Counted from the stretch's first letter, positions 9,985-21,986 are shown. The stretch: 64,000 nucleotides of DNA from Locusta migratoria (GCA_026315105.1 CM048745.1:150729323-150793322); one strand, 5' to 3'. Numbers and translations: made by a program. Notes: a model not told the origin generated them from the sequence alone.

Positions 9985-12535
9985 ACTTGAGGAATAGTCA
10001 AGACGTTGTATTACAAGCGTTTTATACGCGGTCGGCTTTACAGGTGAAGTACATTTTCTCAAAATTTTCCCAGTACACCGAAGTCGGCTGTCCGCCTTAC
10101 TCACAACTGTCCCTACATGTTCGTTCCACTTCATATCGGTCTGCAATGTTACGCTTAGATATTTGAACGACGCGACAGCATCAAGAAGCTCACTACTAAT
10201 GCTGTATTCGAACATTATAGGATAGTTTTTCCTACTCATACGCATCACCTTACATTTTTGTACATTGAGAGCTAGCTGCCATTCTTCGCACCAACTAGAA
10301 ATTTTGTGCAAGTCATCCTGTATGCTATTACAGTCAAAGACGACACCCTCACATACACCACAGCATCATCAGCAAACAGCCGCAAATTACAAGTTACTCT
10401 GTCCATCTGATCATTTATATATATAGAAAATAATAGCGGTCCTATCACACTCCCCTGGGGCACGCCTGACGATACACTCGTCTCTGACGAACGCTCGCCG
10501 TCAAGAACAACGTATTGCGTTCTATTAAATAGGAAGTATTCCAACCAGTCACAAATCTGTGAACCTATTCCATAAGCTCGTATCTTCGTTAGCAGTCTGC
10601 AGTGTGGCACCGCGTCGAACGCCTTTTTGAAGTCGAGAAAAACACAATCCGCCTGTTGCCCTTCATCCATGGCTCGCAAGATGTCATGTGAGAAAAGGGC
10701 AAACTGAGTTTCACATGAACGATGGTTCCTGAATCCGTGCTGGTTCGTAGAAAGAAGCTTTTCAACGAAATTAACTATATCTGAACTGAGAATATACTCT
10801 AAACTTCTACATGAAAGTGATGTCAACGATAATGGCCTGTAATTGAGTGGGTCAGTTCTCTTTCCTTTCTTATACAAGGGAGTCACCTGCGCTTTTTTCT
10901 AGTCACTAGGAACTTTGCGGTGAATTAAAGATTCGCGATAAATACAAGCTAAGTAGGGGGCTAATGGGCAGAATACTCTTTGTATAACCGAACTGTTATT
11001 CCATCCGTACCAGCAGACTTTTTCGTGTTTAGCTCTCTCAGCTGCTTCTCTACACCGGAAATACCTATTAATATGTCCTCCATTTCGGAATTAGTACGTT
11101 GATCCAATGATGGTACATTTGTGCGGTCCTCCTACGTGCAAGATTTCTTAAAGGTTAAATTTAGAACTTCAGATTTCCGTTTGCTTTCTTCTATTACTGC
11201 CGCGGAATGATCAACGAGTGACTGGACAGTGGGCTATGACCCGCTTATCGATTTTACACAGGAACAGACTTTTTTTCGGGTTCTCGGAAAGTTCTTTTGG
11301 TAAGGTATGGCTGTGGTAATTATTGTATGCTTCGCGTATCGATCTTTTTATAGACGCACGAATCTCTACTAACTTTTGCCTGTCATCGTTTGAGTGTTCT
11401 TTTTTGAATCGAGAGTGCAACAGTCTTTGCATTCTGAGCAGCTTTCTAACATTATTATTATACCACGGTGGATCTTTTCCATCCTTAAGGCTAGTTTACA
11501 CGACGCCACTAGGTTTCATGAAACTGCGCTACTGGGCAATGCGCATGCGCGGCAGGCGTTCGCGAAACTCGTTGGCGAAACTAAACAGTTTCGGCACCTT
11601 CCAACTTTGGCGAAACTGATTGCGCGTGTTTTTAGATTAGGTGATAACCAATACAGAACGAAATACAACGTAAAGAGGGGAACGGAAGAAATAATTCGGT
11701 TTTTGAACATATATGCGTTGCGTAGGTGTTTGTGCGATTTTAACGGCGTGTTAGTGCTCTTCTAGCAATTAGTTGTGAAATTAAATATTGATGGGTTGAC
11801 GATTAGTGAATTGCAGACTAAAATACAACCAATTCGAAATACCTATACAAACGAAATATGGCAATTGTGGATTTCGGAACATGGTACAAGTAGTGCTGAG
11901 ACGAATATCTACTTGACAAGAAACGTAATGGAATTTGTAATTTCAGTTCTGGTAATAATGCTTCACGCATAACGGTAACTTGTTTCTTTATTGAATTACT
12001 AACTCTGTTTAAAAGGAACGTGAACTGCTCTGGTGACGTTCTAAGTTGATTAAAATAGCTTCTAGGGTCTTCAATCACAATTTCTTTCAGCGTGGTCGCT
12101 GAGCAACAGAGCTGACGTCTTTTTTTAATCCATTTACGAATCCAAACACGTTTCGTATTCTTTTTATGTTTAGTCTTATGTAGCGACTTCACACAGACAA
12201 GCAATAGATTCGCCACAACTCTTACAGCTACCAAACCTTTCATTTTTCGGCGACTACGGCATGCACAAAACAACGAAACTGAAGCGTATAGTATTGGCGC
12301 CGTGTCTACAGACATACACGAAACCAGTTGCGCGCAATTCATTTCATGCAACGAGTTTCGCAACGTAGTGTCGTCGTGTAGACTAGCCTTTAGTCGTCTT
12401 TACAGGCACATATTTCTCTAACCCTTTATTAACAATGCACTTAAATGTAGTCCACAATTCCTCTACATCCATAGTCCCGGAATTAAACGATGCCCATTCA
12501 TTTTCTAAGTGCGATCGTAACATTTGCCTATCGGC
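9985..12535 (-). mobile_element. CR1/Jockey-like LINE, split by a Harbinger element
   Basis: A minus-strand LINE ORF2 segment. The 5' part is at about 12393-12535 (RQMLRSHLENEWASF...LEKYVPVK). It is interrupted by the element 11488-12389, and resumes at 11484 in the same frame (DGKDPPWYNNNVRKLLRMQ). It continues through YNNYHSHTLPKELSENPKK, the RT (TPLYKKGKRTDPLNYRPLSL, CVFLDFKKAFDAVPH, SGVPQGSVIGPLLFSIYIND, LRLFADDAVVY at about 10370-10400), and ISSWCEEWQLALN. It stops near 9985 without the usual C-terminus. Several stops and frameshifts are present. Its 5' edge lies about 20 bases from the exon-1 splice acceptor. Confidence 0.85.
11488..12389 (-). mobile_element. PIF/Harbinger element, internally deleted
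   Basis: Terminal inverted repeats AGGCTAGTYTACACGACG with a 3-bp TTA duplication (11485-11487 and 12390-12392) fit PIF/Harbinger. The minus-strand ORF (11818-12363, 181 codons) contains VWIRKWI...PRSYFNQLRTSPEQFTFLL...MREALLPELKLQIPLRFLSS, which resembles the N-terminal part of Harbinger transposases (HARBI1-like). The catalytic domain is absent. It sits inside the LINE above; removing it restores the LINE frame. Confidence 0.82.
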
Positions 12536-12556
12536 TTGTGGTGTGTCGTGTCGCAG

Positions 12557-12738
12557 GTCTGCTGCTGGGCGGCGGGCTGCGCGCGTGGCTGGACGAGATG
12601 GGGCGGCTGCGGCTGTCGCAGCTGCTGGAGATGTACTTCTCGGCCAGGGGCGTCGTGCTGGACGAGGGCAGGCTGAGCGCGTGCCAGCGCGACGCCGTCC
12701 TCTCCACCGTCGGCTACGGGCAGAAGCTGCGCAACGAG
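12557..12738 (+). CDS. Host gene exon a (internal), unknown protein
   Basis: A 182-base exon between acceptor GTGTCGCAG and donor GAG|GTCAGT. It begins with two bases of a split codon and ends on a codon boundary. It encodes 60 residues with no stop: LLLGGGLRAWLDEMG, RLRLSQLLEMYFSARGVV, LDEGRLSACQRDAVLS, TVGYGQKLRNE. GC content is about 70 percent with GC-ending codons, unlike the AT-rich surroundings, as expected for a conserved exon. The end phase (0) fits exon b at 23584. The acceptor is only about 20 bases downstream of a LINE, so the branch point probably lies in LINE-derived sequence. I do not recognise the family and see no catalytic motif. Confidence 0.75.
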
Positions 12739-12896
12739 GTCAGTCTCAAGCAGTGTCGCCAGGTTGCACACAGAGAAAATACCTACAGTCCCACAAAAAT
12801 GTACCTACGTTTTCACTACTTTCTTCCTTCCACCTCATTAATGGCCCTACATCACGGTCGTAGCCAGTGTAAAGCACTTGATCTTTTCCCCACAGA
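12739..12896. other. Start of intron 1
   Basis: Short unique-looking intron sequence between the exon donor and the 3' microsatellite tail of the next LINE. Confidence 0.5.
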
Positions 12897-15206
12897 TGAT
12901 CTACATCTACATTTACATCTACATCTACATCTACATTTATTTATTTATTTATTGGTTTTTCTGTTCCATAGGACCCAATTGACTTTTGTTACTTGGGTAG
13001 TAAAATAACATGTGATGGTCGCAGTACAGAGGATATAAAATGCAGAATGGCAATGGGAAGAAAAGCATTTTTGAAAAAGAGAAATTTGCTAACATCGAAT
13101 ATTAATTTAATTGTAAGGAAGTCTTTTCTGAAGGCATTTGTGTGGAGTGTTGCCTTGTACGGGAGTGAAACATGGACGATAAGGAATGCGGACAGGAAGA
13201 GAATAGAGGCTTTTGAAATGTGGTGTTACAGAAGAATGCTGAAGATTAGGTGGGTAGATCGCATAACCAATGAAGAAGTACTGAACAGAATAGGTGAGAA
13301 AAGGAATTTTTGGCATACCCTGGCTAAAAGAAGGGATCGCTTGGTAGGACACATTCTTAGACATCGGGGAATCGTAAATTTAGCATTAGAGGGAAGTGTG
13401 TGGGGGAAAAATCGCAGAGGAAGAACAAGAGACGCGTATAGTAAGCAGATTCAAGTGGATGTGGGTTGCCGTTCTTATGAGGAGATGAAAAGGCTTGCTC
13501 AGGATAGAGTAGGGTGGAGAGCTGCATCAAACCAGTCTCCGGACTGAAGACCATAACAACAACAGGACCCAATTGAGGAGTGAGACTCCATGGTCATGGA
13601 ACAAGTCAATACATTAATTGTTACACAAGAATGGTAATAGAAAGTTTTTAAGTAGTCCTTTGCACTTGACAATCTTAAGACAAAGTGAAAAGAATCAATA
13701 AAGAAAAAATGAATTAGCTTAATTGTTTAACTTTTCTAGGAGTTCCTCGACAGAATAAAAGGAGTGAGCCATGAAAGCATGTGGATTAGTGCTAAGATTC
13801 TTTAGTTCTTGTGGCAGCTTATTGAAAATGGATTCCGCAGAATATTGTACCCCATTCTGCACAAGTGTTAAGGTGGTGTGATGCAAATTCAGATTCAGCT
13901 TCTGTCTAGTATTCACCGAGTGAAAGCCACTAACTAGTGGGAATAAGCTGATATTGTTAACAACAAACTACGTTAAAGAAAAAACGTATTGTGACGCCAG
14001 AGTCAAAAGTCCCAGACTACTGAAAAGGGGTCGACATGACGTCACGAACTTACACGACATATTGCTCGAACCGCCCGTTTTTGAGCCAGAAATATCCTTT
14101 TTGCATCAGGCGAGTTACCCCAAAAAACAATGCCGTACGTCATAAGTGAGTGAAAGTAAGCGTAATAGACTACTTTTCGTGTTGAAAAATCACTTATCTC
14201 AGATATTGTTCTAATGGTAAATATAGCAGAATTATGTTTTGGAACAAGATTCTGAACATGGGCTTTCCATCACAGCTTACTGTCTATATGAACACCTAGA
14301 AATTTGAACTGTTCAGTCTCACTTATCACATGCCCATTATGTGTAATCAGAATGTCAGCTTTCGTGAAATTATGTGTTATAAATTGTAAAAACTGAGTTT
14401 TACTGTGATTTAACATCAACTTCTTTTCTACAAGCCATGAACTTATCTCTTGAACTGCATTATTTGATATTGTCACAATATTACGAGCAACATCCTTCAC
14501 TACCAAGCTGGTATCATCAGCAAACAAAAATATTTTATAGTCACCAGTTACAGTCACCAGCAATGGTCCCAAAACAGACCCCTGGGGCACCCCATACTTA
14601 ATTGTGCCCCATTGGGATTGCACGTCATAGCTATTTTCTACACTGCGGAGAATTACCTTCTGTTGTCTATTATTAAAGTAAGAGGTGAACCAGTTATGGG
14701 CTACTCCCCGTATTCCATAATGTTCCAACTTCTGCAACAATATTTTGTGATCAACACAATCAAACGATTTTGTTAAATCAAAGAAGACGCCTAATGTCCG
14801 TAGCCTTTTATTTAACCCATCAAGTGCCTCACAGAGAAACGAAAATAGCATTTTCAGTCGTTAAACCACTTCTAAAACCAATCTGCACGTTTGACAATAA
14901 ATTATGTGAACTGAAATGATCAATTAATCTTGAAAATACAGCCTTTTCAATAACTTTAGAAAAAACCGATGGCATAGAAATAGGTCTATAGTTTTCTACA
15001 TTATCCCTTTCTCCTTTTTTATAAAGTGGTTTCACTACTGAGTACTTTAATCTGTTAGGAAACTGACCATTCTGAAAGGAAAAATTACAAATATGGCTTA
15101 GTACTGGGCTAACATATGGAGAACAGTACTTTAGAATTCTGCTAGATACCCCATCATATCCACAAGAGTCCTTAGTCTTTAGTGATTTAATTATTGACTC
15201 AATCTA
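12897..15206 (-). mobile_element. CR1/Jockey-like LINE with (GTAGAT)n tail
   Basis: Minus-strand 5'-truncated LINE. Its 3' end is the microsatellite at 12897-12958 (GTAGAT units then AAAT units, minus strand). Coding parts: KPLYKKGERDNVENYRPIS (about 14975-15035), VFFDLTKSFDCVDHK (about 14745-14790), YGVPQGSVLGPLL, FLFADDTSLVV (about 14505-14537), LNHSKTQFLQF, QFKFLGVHIDSKL, and the C-terminal NTRQKLNLNLHH...VQYSAESIFNKLPQ (13719-13916). A frameshift lies near 14850. It is interrupted by the RTE-like LINE 12983-13563. It abuts another LINE of different sequence at 15207. Confidence 0.85.
12983..13563 (+). mobile_element. RTE-like LINE 3' end, exact TSD
   Basis: A 581-bp 5'-truncated copy starting at CYLGSKIT and reading through without a stop to DRVGWRAASNQSPD and a stop at about 13545, followed by a short CAA-type tail. 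It is flanked by a perfect 13-bp duplication AGGACCCAATTGA (12970-12982 and 13564-13576). It was inserted into the minus-strand LINE 12897-15206. The open C-terminal frame suggests a young copy. Confidence 0.92.
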
Positions 15207-16235
15207 CATAGATGCTCTGCAAATCACATTTAAGTGCCTGGCAGAGGGTTCATTAACCATTTTCATAACTTTTCTCTACCGTTCCATTCCCTAATAGCGC
15301 GCGGGAAGACAGAACACCTAAATCGTTCCGTTTTCGATCTGATTTCTCCTATTTTATTGGGATGGTCATGTCTCCCTAAGTAGGTGGGTGCTAGCAAAAT
15401 ATTTTCACATTCAGAACTAAAAGTCGGTGATTGAAACTTCGCAAACAGATCACGCCGCAGTGAATAACTTCTTCCTTTTAATGATTTCCACCCCAATTCG
15501 TGTAACATTTCCGTGACGCTTCCCCCCCCTCCCCGTAACGTGATAAAACAAAACCAGCTGCCCTTGTCTGAACCTTCTCAATGTCTTCCCTCAGTCCCAC
15601 CTGATGAGGGTCCCACAGTGGGCAACAGTAGTCCAGGAGAGGACGCACAAGTGTGATGTAGGCAGTCTCTTTGGTGGAGCTGGTGCATCTTCGAAGCGTT
15701 CAGCCGATGAAACGTAACCTTCGGTTCGCCTTTCCCACAATATTTTGTATGTGTTCTCTCCAGTCAAAGTTGTTCGTAATTGTAACTCCTAGGTATTTGG
15801 TAGAATTTACCACCTTAAAGTTTGACTGATGTATCGCGTAATTAAAGTTCAGCGGATTTATTTTAGTGGTCATGTGTATTACTCCACACTTATCTTTATT
15901 TAGTGTCAATTGCCAATTTTCGCACCAAGTAGAAATTTTGTGTAAATCGCTTTGCAGTTGCTTTTGATCCTCTGTTGACTTCACTAACCGATAAACGACA
16001 GCATCATCCGCGAACAGTCTAAGGGAGCTATTCAGATTGTCTCCTAAATCATTTATAAACACGAGGAAGAGTAGGGGACCTATAACGCTTCCCTGTGGAA
16101 TGCCAGATATCACTTCTGTTTTACTCGATGACTTACCGTCAATTACAACGAACTGTGTCCTTTCTGATAGGAAATCGTGAATCCAATCGCAAACGATAGG
16201 AAAATTATACAACCCATTCCAGTGCTGCATAAATA
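15207..16235 (-). mobile_element. Jockey/CR1-like LINE, 5'-truncated
   Basis: The minus strand contains DWIHDFLSERTQFVVIDG, SGIPQGSVIGPLLFLVFIND, LRLFADDAVVYRL (about 16000-16035), ISTWCENWQLTLNKDK, KYLGVTITNN (15700-16230), then after a frameshift RPLLDYCCPLWDPHQVG, and finally ELGWKSLKGR...RCSVFPRAIREWNGRE (15263-15508). The 3' end is marked by ATCTACATAG at about 15204. Related copies are at 18815 and 25150. Confidence 0.85.
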
Positions 16236-17063
16236 AAATGTGTTGGAAGCGTTGTCAGGATGGAAGGCGGTGCGGTGAAGGCTTGTGGGCGCCCTAGGAA
16301 AGGGTGGCTGAATGGCAAATAAAAGATAGGATGCAAATTAATATTTAGTATATTCTGAAATACGGGATTCATATCGGGACTCGCCCTGGGAACGGATGTA
16401 ATGAATGAGCCAGTCTAAACAGATTAGAAAACGGAAAAGGTGAAGGTTACGGTAATGGTTACGGTTCACACAGTTGGCGGCTGATACCGAACAGCCGCTA
16501 GGCGGGAGCGGACGGCATGCGGCCGTTCGCCCCGCACAGACGCTGAGCCTCTGGAGTGTGTCTGTTCTGTACGAGAACTCAAACTGAAGAGAGCGAAGAA
16601 ACTGATTCTCGCATTTTTCAGTCTTCCAGCAGTAGCGCACGTGATCAAACGTGGGTGTCTGCTATTGGCTCCACGGTAGCATGGAAACGTCAGTAGTTTC
16701 AGCACGGACGCCAGAAGGGTGGCGTGATTTTAGAATAAGAATTAAATACTGGTTATGGCTGGGCCTGCCTGCAAGGTGGACAGGCTTGGTCACATTGTCA
16801 AGGCGTATATCGCGGCGGAAGAACACTTGTAAAACTTAGGCGAAGTTTTGAAATAAAATTTTAAATTATTTCCCTAACCTATTTTCGACTGGCTGGTCAT
16901 CCTGTACACCAGGATTTGGGTCTGGGAGGTTAACCAGTTCATTACTGTGACATGTTACAATTTTGGAAAACTTTAAAATAAATATTTGGCATCATGCTTC
17001 GCTTGATAGATATGTTTTTCCAGTGACTGATCGTTACTGATTGTTGGAGTCAAGTGTATATTA
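16236..17063. other. Unassigned sequence, partly GC-rich
   Basis: GC-rich, CpG-containing DNA around 16460-16720 with no recognisable coding potential. It might be an old LTR or a regulatory patch, but I could find no ends. Confidence 0.4.
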
Positions 17064-17275
17064 TGCCGCGAATTCCAAGTCCTCTATACAAGAGGACAAG
17101 GGTACATCAAGAACCTGTCAACCATGTAGAGGAACAGTAGTAATTAGTTTCCCTAAATATGCCGCTAATTTCGAGTGCACGAGGATAACTGATTTATTGA
17201 CCGCACAGGGATACATCATCGAGACACTATCAACCATAGAGTAGGAAGAGTAGGAACAGTAGTAATTATTTATAT
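17064..17275 (+). repeat. Imperfect two-copy tandem duplication
   Basis: Two units of about 97 and 115 bases share the pattern GCCGC.AATT.C...GG.TACATC...TCAACCAT.TAGAG, then AGGAACAGTAGTAATTA. They lie at 17064-17160 and 17161-17275. A 27-base A run follows at 17288. Confidence 0.7.
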
Positions 17276-17287
17276 TACAGTAAGCGC

Positions 17288-17314
17288 AAAAAAAAAAAAA
17301 AAAAAAAAAAAAAG
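17288..17314. repeat. Poly(A) run
   Basis: Uninterrupted A run. It could be the tail of a retroposed copy, but nothing recognisable precedes it. Confidence 0.9.
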
Positions 17315-17779
17315 GAAAGAAAAGAAGGAAGTCTGTCGCTCTACATAATTCGATTTTCATTATTCATTTTAACGTTCGCTGTCGCAAGTGCTTTAGCGTT
17401 TCCTTGTCAGCATCTTATCATTTACAATTACTTACTTAGTATGTCGTCCTTACGGAAATATGTCTAGTCGAGGTAATAAAACATCGTTCGTTCATGGAAA
17501 CAATAAATTTTTCTTGTGCTGATATTTTCTAACACTATTTCCAAACCGACTCTTCGTTCCACTGATATACATTGAAATCATCATTGTTCGCATCAATTTT
17601 AATGTGTTTGAAACAAAGTTTTCCAATTAATATTGTTTACTATGAACAGAAAACAACTATGCCGTCTAAAATATCATTGGCTACTTCAAACTTTGCCATA
17701 ATTGGTCGGCTTCATTCCCGCGTGCTGACAACTGTTCTGTTGCCAACATTACCCGCTAGGCCTGTGTCGGCGATTGTAA

Positions 17780-17907
17780 AATTTTACCAAAGTACCTACG
17801 CGTTAGGGAGTTTTGGATGAAAATTCCCTACATGATTTTAATGCTTAAAAGTACCTGTAGGGAAGTACGTGTAGGGAAAATTCCCTACATCTGGCAACAC
17901 TGGTCTC
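17780..17907. mobile_element. Possible hAT-like terminus with TGTAGGGAA repeats
   Basis: The motif TCCCTACA or its complement occurs four times within about 65 bases (17823-17890). The block ends CTGGCAACACTG at about 17892-17903, whose complement CAGTGTTGCCAG resembles hAT-type ends. The opposite end was not found. The rest of 17315-18337 is unassigned. Confidence 0.35.
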
Positions 17908-18337
17908 AAGCCAGGTTTACACGAGCAAGCCGCTTGCATTATTAGATCCTGCACTGATTATAGTTGTATATTATATCACTCTGCTGCTTCACCTTCACCT
18001 TACTTAGACTCATTACAGTACAGAATCATGCGAACTTGCCTAGGAGCTATGCACTCCACTCCTACAATGCACTATTAGTGGAGGCAGGAGAGATACCCCT
18101 CCATATTCGTCGACAAATGCTTGCTGACAAATTTTACATCCAAGACATGCCTTTTAAAGACAGCTCAATTTACAAAAATAAAATTAATTTTCAACATATT
18201 AATACAGCATTGGGCAGAAAAAATAAAAATCCAGCTATCTGTAGTAGTTTTAGTACATGGAATCCTATTATTACAGACATAAAAGTTCTAATACATTACC
18301 GATATTTGCCTATGAACTCGAGACTTTCATGTACCAG

Positions 18338-18575
18338 TATACGAGGCGCGTCCAGGAAGTAAGTTCCGTTTGGTAATAAAATGAAAATGTACACAAATAC
18401 AGAAGAAATTTTTATTGCTCAAAATTCTATGACTCTTAAACTGCTTTTCCACATAACTGCCGAAATTTTGTAGGCACTTGTCATAGCGTGCCACAAGGTT
18501 TTGCATGTATCCTTCACAGAAGGTTGCCGCCTGTGTAGTCAACCATGTGGTATGTATGTATTTTATAGTGTTTTT
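18338..18575 (-). pseudogene. mariner 3' end (TIR and transposase C-terminus)
   Basis: The minus strand reads WLTTQAATFCEGYMQNLVAR, YDKCLQNFGSYVEKQF, the C-terminal signature of mariner transposases. A terminal inverted repeat then reads (plus strand) TACGAGGCGCGTCCAGGAAG at about 18338. The 5' part of the element is missing. The related copy at 60665-61406 has a similar end. Confidence 0.78.
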
Positions 18576-18814
18576 TAACATATAATTTCATAATGTTATG
18601 CGTATAAACCATATGTGTAGCACCATATGCTAAGTAAATAACAAATACCTGGTCTACACACATGTCCACAGAACACTGCCACATACCAGCGTTACAATGT
18701 GTCCACCAATTCGTCGATGCAGTCATTCACCTACCTCCGGTATAAAATGCGACCCCGTTGACATGGCTGAAGCTGTTCAACAGAAGCATATAATTCTTTA
18801 TTGCTAGTTTCCAG

Positions 18815-19597
18815 ATGTCGCCGTCATTTACCGTCTAGTAAAATCATCTGAAGATCGAAATCAAATGCAGAACGATCTGAATAGGATATCACTATGGTGT
18901 AAATTTGGTAATTGACTCTAAATAATGAGAAGTGTGAAGTCGTGCACATAAGTACGAAAAGAGATCCGTTAAACTTTGTTTTTCAAGATAAATGAATTAA
19001 AAGTGAAGGCCGTAAACTCCACAAAATACCTAGGATTTACTATTACTTCAGACTTAAACGGGAAAGAAGAAGTCGATAATGTCGTGGGAAAGGCAACCAG
19101 AGACTGCGTTTTATTGGCAGAACCCTTAAAAGATGCAACAGAACTACAAAAGAAACTGCATACACTACGCTTTCCGTCCAATTTTGGAGTATTGCAGCCC
19201 AGTGTGGGATCCTTATCAGATGGGTTTGACGGAGGACATCGAAAGAATCCAAACAAGGGCAGCTCGTTTTTTATTGTCACGATACAGGGGAGACAGCGTT
19301 ACGAAAATGATACAGGATCTGGGATGGAAATCATTACAACAACGGCGCTTGTCGCTGCGGCGTGGGCTACTTACGAAACTCCAATTGCCAACATTGTCCT
19401 CCGAATACCAAAATACATTGTTGACTGCCACTTAACATAGGTAGGAAAGATTATCAGAATACAATACTAGAAATCAGAGCTCGAACGGAGAGATTCAGGT
19501 GTTTTTTCTTCCCCCGCGCTCTTCGAAAATAGAATGGGAGGTAAATAGTATAAAGTTGGTTTCCAGAGTATTCCATGTAGATGTAAATGTAGATTAG
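18815..19597 (+). mobile_element. Jockey/CR1-like LINE 3' fragment
   Basis: The plus strand reads SSEDRNQMQNDLNRISLWC, KYLGFTITSDLN, then after frameshifts RPILEYCSPVWDPYQMG and RIQTRAARFLLSRYRGD, DLGWKSLQQRR, and a degenerate PRALRK.NGR. It ends with GTAGATGTAAATGTAGAT (about 19579-19596), the same tail type as the LINEs at 12897 and 15207. Multiple frameshifts. Confidence 0.82.
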
Positions 19598-20949
19598 GCA
19601 TTGCATTGCTGTACCCTGTAATCTAGCAAATAGTGTTAGCCTCTAACTTAACACATTTACTGCCAGCAGAGTCGAAACACAAGGTGCGAAGAAAGCCTCC
19701 TGAACACCAACACACTGCCGACGACCTGAAAACTGACTATCACTGCAACTCCGCAGTCTGCACATGTAGCCTGGTGCCGCTGAATACAGTCCTTGCATTT
19801 TTCCTTCTAGTAGTGCATTATCGAAGCGTAACCATAAGAGAGAACATTTGTGAATAGCAGTAACGATCACCCGCTAGCATCTGTTAGCAGCTTTCGTCAG
19901 CCATATGCTGGTGTGTGCGTTTGTCTGGCTAGCGTCGTGCTGACGTCACAGTCACAACTCGCAAACAAACTCGACTTTGGCCACGACCGGGCGCTATCGA
20001 TCTTTGTAGCTATAGAACAATCGAGTCCTTATTTTGACACACAGAAATTGTCTCCGGCCAATGTGATGCAGTGTGTTTCTTAACCGGAGATTCGGACGCT
20101 ACGTGCCCTCATGTACTATAAAAAAAATTCTTGTTTAACCTATACCTAACCTAAGAGATTTCTACATGTTCTTTTCATGTCAACAGATGCGATCTTGATT
20201 TGCCGTATATCTCGCAGTTTTGGTTTCATAATTGTTATAACTAACTGTAAATAAAAACATACTTAACAATAAAAATACCTACTAAGATCTACTATAGACG
20301 TAGCTGCTATAGCGTACTGGATAGAACAGTAGATCACCAATTCGAAGGTATAGGGTTAAAATCTCTCCCCTCGAAAAGTTTATTTTTATTTTTTTACATT
20401 TCTTATCTATTCTTATTATTTTTTACTTTTATTGTTTGTATCACATTGTAGTAGTTACTTATTCATAACATATTTTGGGATTTTCTTATTCTTACACAAT
20501 ACTCGATGTTAATTGTAACAAAATGCAGTGTCAGGAATAGGTGTAATCGATTTGGAAATTTGTGTGTGACTAAAAAATGGAGAATGAAACTGCTGCAAGT
20601 GATAAGACTAGCAATGATATTTTTGTTTTTTCTCCACAAAAATATTTGACCTTTGTTCCAAATATGTTACGATTTCCGAGAAAATAGGAAGAGACAAACG
20701 CATGGGAAACAAATTGCTGGTAGGCTTAAATGAAATAAGCATCAGTGACATTCACACTATTCGCTAGTCAGAAACATTTGGCTGTTTATTTTCTAATATC
20801 TCGTAATATTGCTTGTGTGCCCCCAGTATTTTGCTGCTTAGTTTCGAATACGTGGAGATTGTCGAGAGTGTGGTTTTATTGATATTACTTACTTGTCACC
20901 AATATTTGGCAATTTATTTGTGAATATGTCACGATTATAGGGTATGTGG
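19598..20949. other. Unassigned block with a distant inverted repeat
   Basis: No coding region is recognised. A roughly 30-bp segment at about 20034-20064 (containing GAAATTGTCTCCGGCCAATG) is repeated inverted at about 21294-21325. This may be the ends of an old DNA element of about 1.3 kb, later hit by SINE copy E. Confidence 0.35.
20296..20420 (+). repeat. Weak tRNA-like SINE remnant
   Basis: TAGCTGCTATAGCGTACTGG resembles an A-box region. GGGTTAAAATCTC about 55 bases later resembles a damaged B box and is followed by a T-rich body. The same layout occurs at 43443 and 59518. Assignment is tentative. Confidence 0.35.
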
Positions 20950-21150
20950 GCCGGCCGCGGTGGCCGAGGGGACTGAGGCGCTCCAGTCACGGTCTGCACG
21001 GCCACTACGGTCGGGGGTTCGAATCCCCCCTCGGGCATGGATATTTGTGACGTCCTTAGTATAAGGTAGTTGATAAGTAGTTTGTAAGTTTAGGAATTGA
21101 TGATCCCGTAGTTAAGTCCCATAAGCTTAACAAACATTTGAACATTTCTT
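20950..21150 (+). repeat. tRNA-derived SINE, common type (copy E), exact TSD
   Basis: Plus-strand SINE with full head (GGCCGCGGTGGCCGAGGGG at 20953-20971, B box GGTTCGAATCC) and the standard body. It is flanked by a perfect 12-bp duplication TAGGGTATGTGG (20938-20949 and 21151-21162). Confidence 0.94.
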
Positions 21151-21162
21151 TAGGGTATGTGG

Positions 21163-21649
21163 TTAACAGTGATCCTAAGAGGATAACTTTAATTTCTTTT
21201 GCAAATTTATACAACTTACTCAGAACATCGTCGTCTGCTGGCATATGTTTGTCAGTATTATAGCGTAGCTCACTGGCTGACAGATAGCGAGTTCTCATTG
21301 GCCGGAGACAATTTCTGCGTGTCGACAGGACCAGTGGGGGCCCGAATGGACTGCGCAGTCCGATCTAGAAATTCGTCGTACTGCGCATTACGTCACTGCC
21401 GAAGCAGCTGACGGCAGTTGTATCGTGAGCCCTGCAGTAGCTTGTTGCTTACTGTGTATTAGCGGGAACGTTTTGTTTCGTTTATTCGTGTGTCTCACAA
21501 CAGAAAATTCGATGCCTCTAATTCAGTTTAATATGTCAATGATTCGTTTGACATTTTAAATTCTTGCAGAATCGTTCACAAAAAGACATTAGCAAGTGCC
21601 TAAGGAACAAACGAGCAGCTCCAAAAACTAATTATCAAAAAAATGTATT
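21163..21649. other. Unassigned sequence upstream of the P-element remnant
   Basis: It contains the inverted partner (about 21294-21325) of the 20034 segment and a moderately GC-rich patch (21300-21480). No coding signal. Confidence 0.4.
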
Positions 21650-21986
21650 TGTGCTGTGAAACAATGCAGATTCGAAACCGAAGGAAGTTGTTACCATTTC
21701 ACAAAGGACTCTTTAATGTCAATTAATTCTTTATTTGGCCTTCATTCTGACCTTTTCTCACTAGGCATGAAGTACGTATTAACAGCACGGCTGAACCAGG
21801 ACTGTCTTGAAAATTTGTTTTTACAGATTAGAGGTCTTGGCCATTTCTATCAGCATCGTCCCCGTAAAGAAGTAAAACATTTGCTACGTTTGTTACTGCT
21901 GTGAAAGAATACTCAAGACATTCCACTGTGGAATACTTCGTCTGTGAGGCAGGAAGAAGACTCACAACAATGTCTGTCACCTAGTC

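Noticed and set aside
12505..12771. Minus-strand 88-codon ORF over exon a
   Set aside because: Antisense shadow of a GC-rich exon.
12435..12863. 142-codon ORF overlapping exon a in another frame
   Set aside because: It reads Ala/Arg-rich sequence out of frame; the frame ending at the good donor and matching exon b is the better one.
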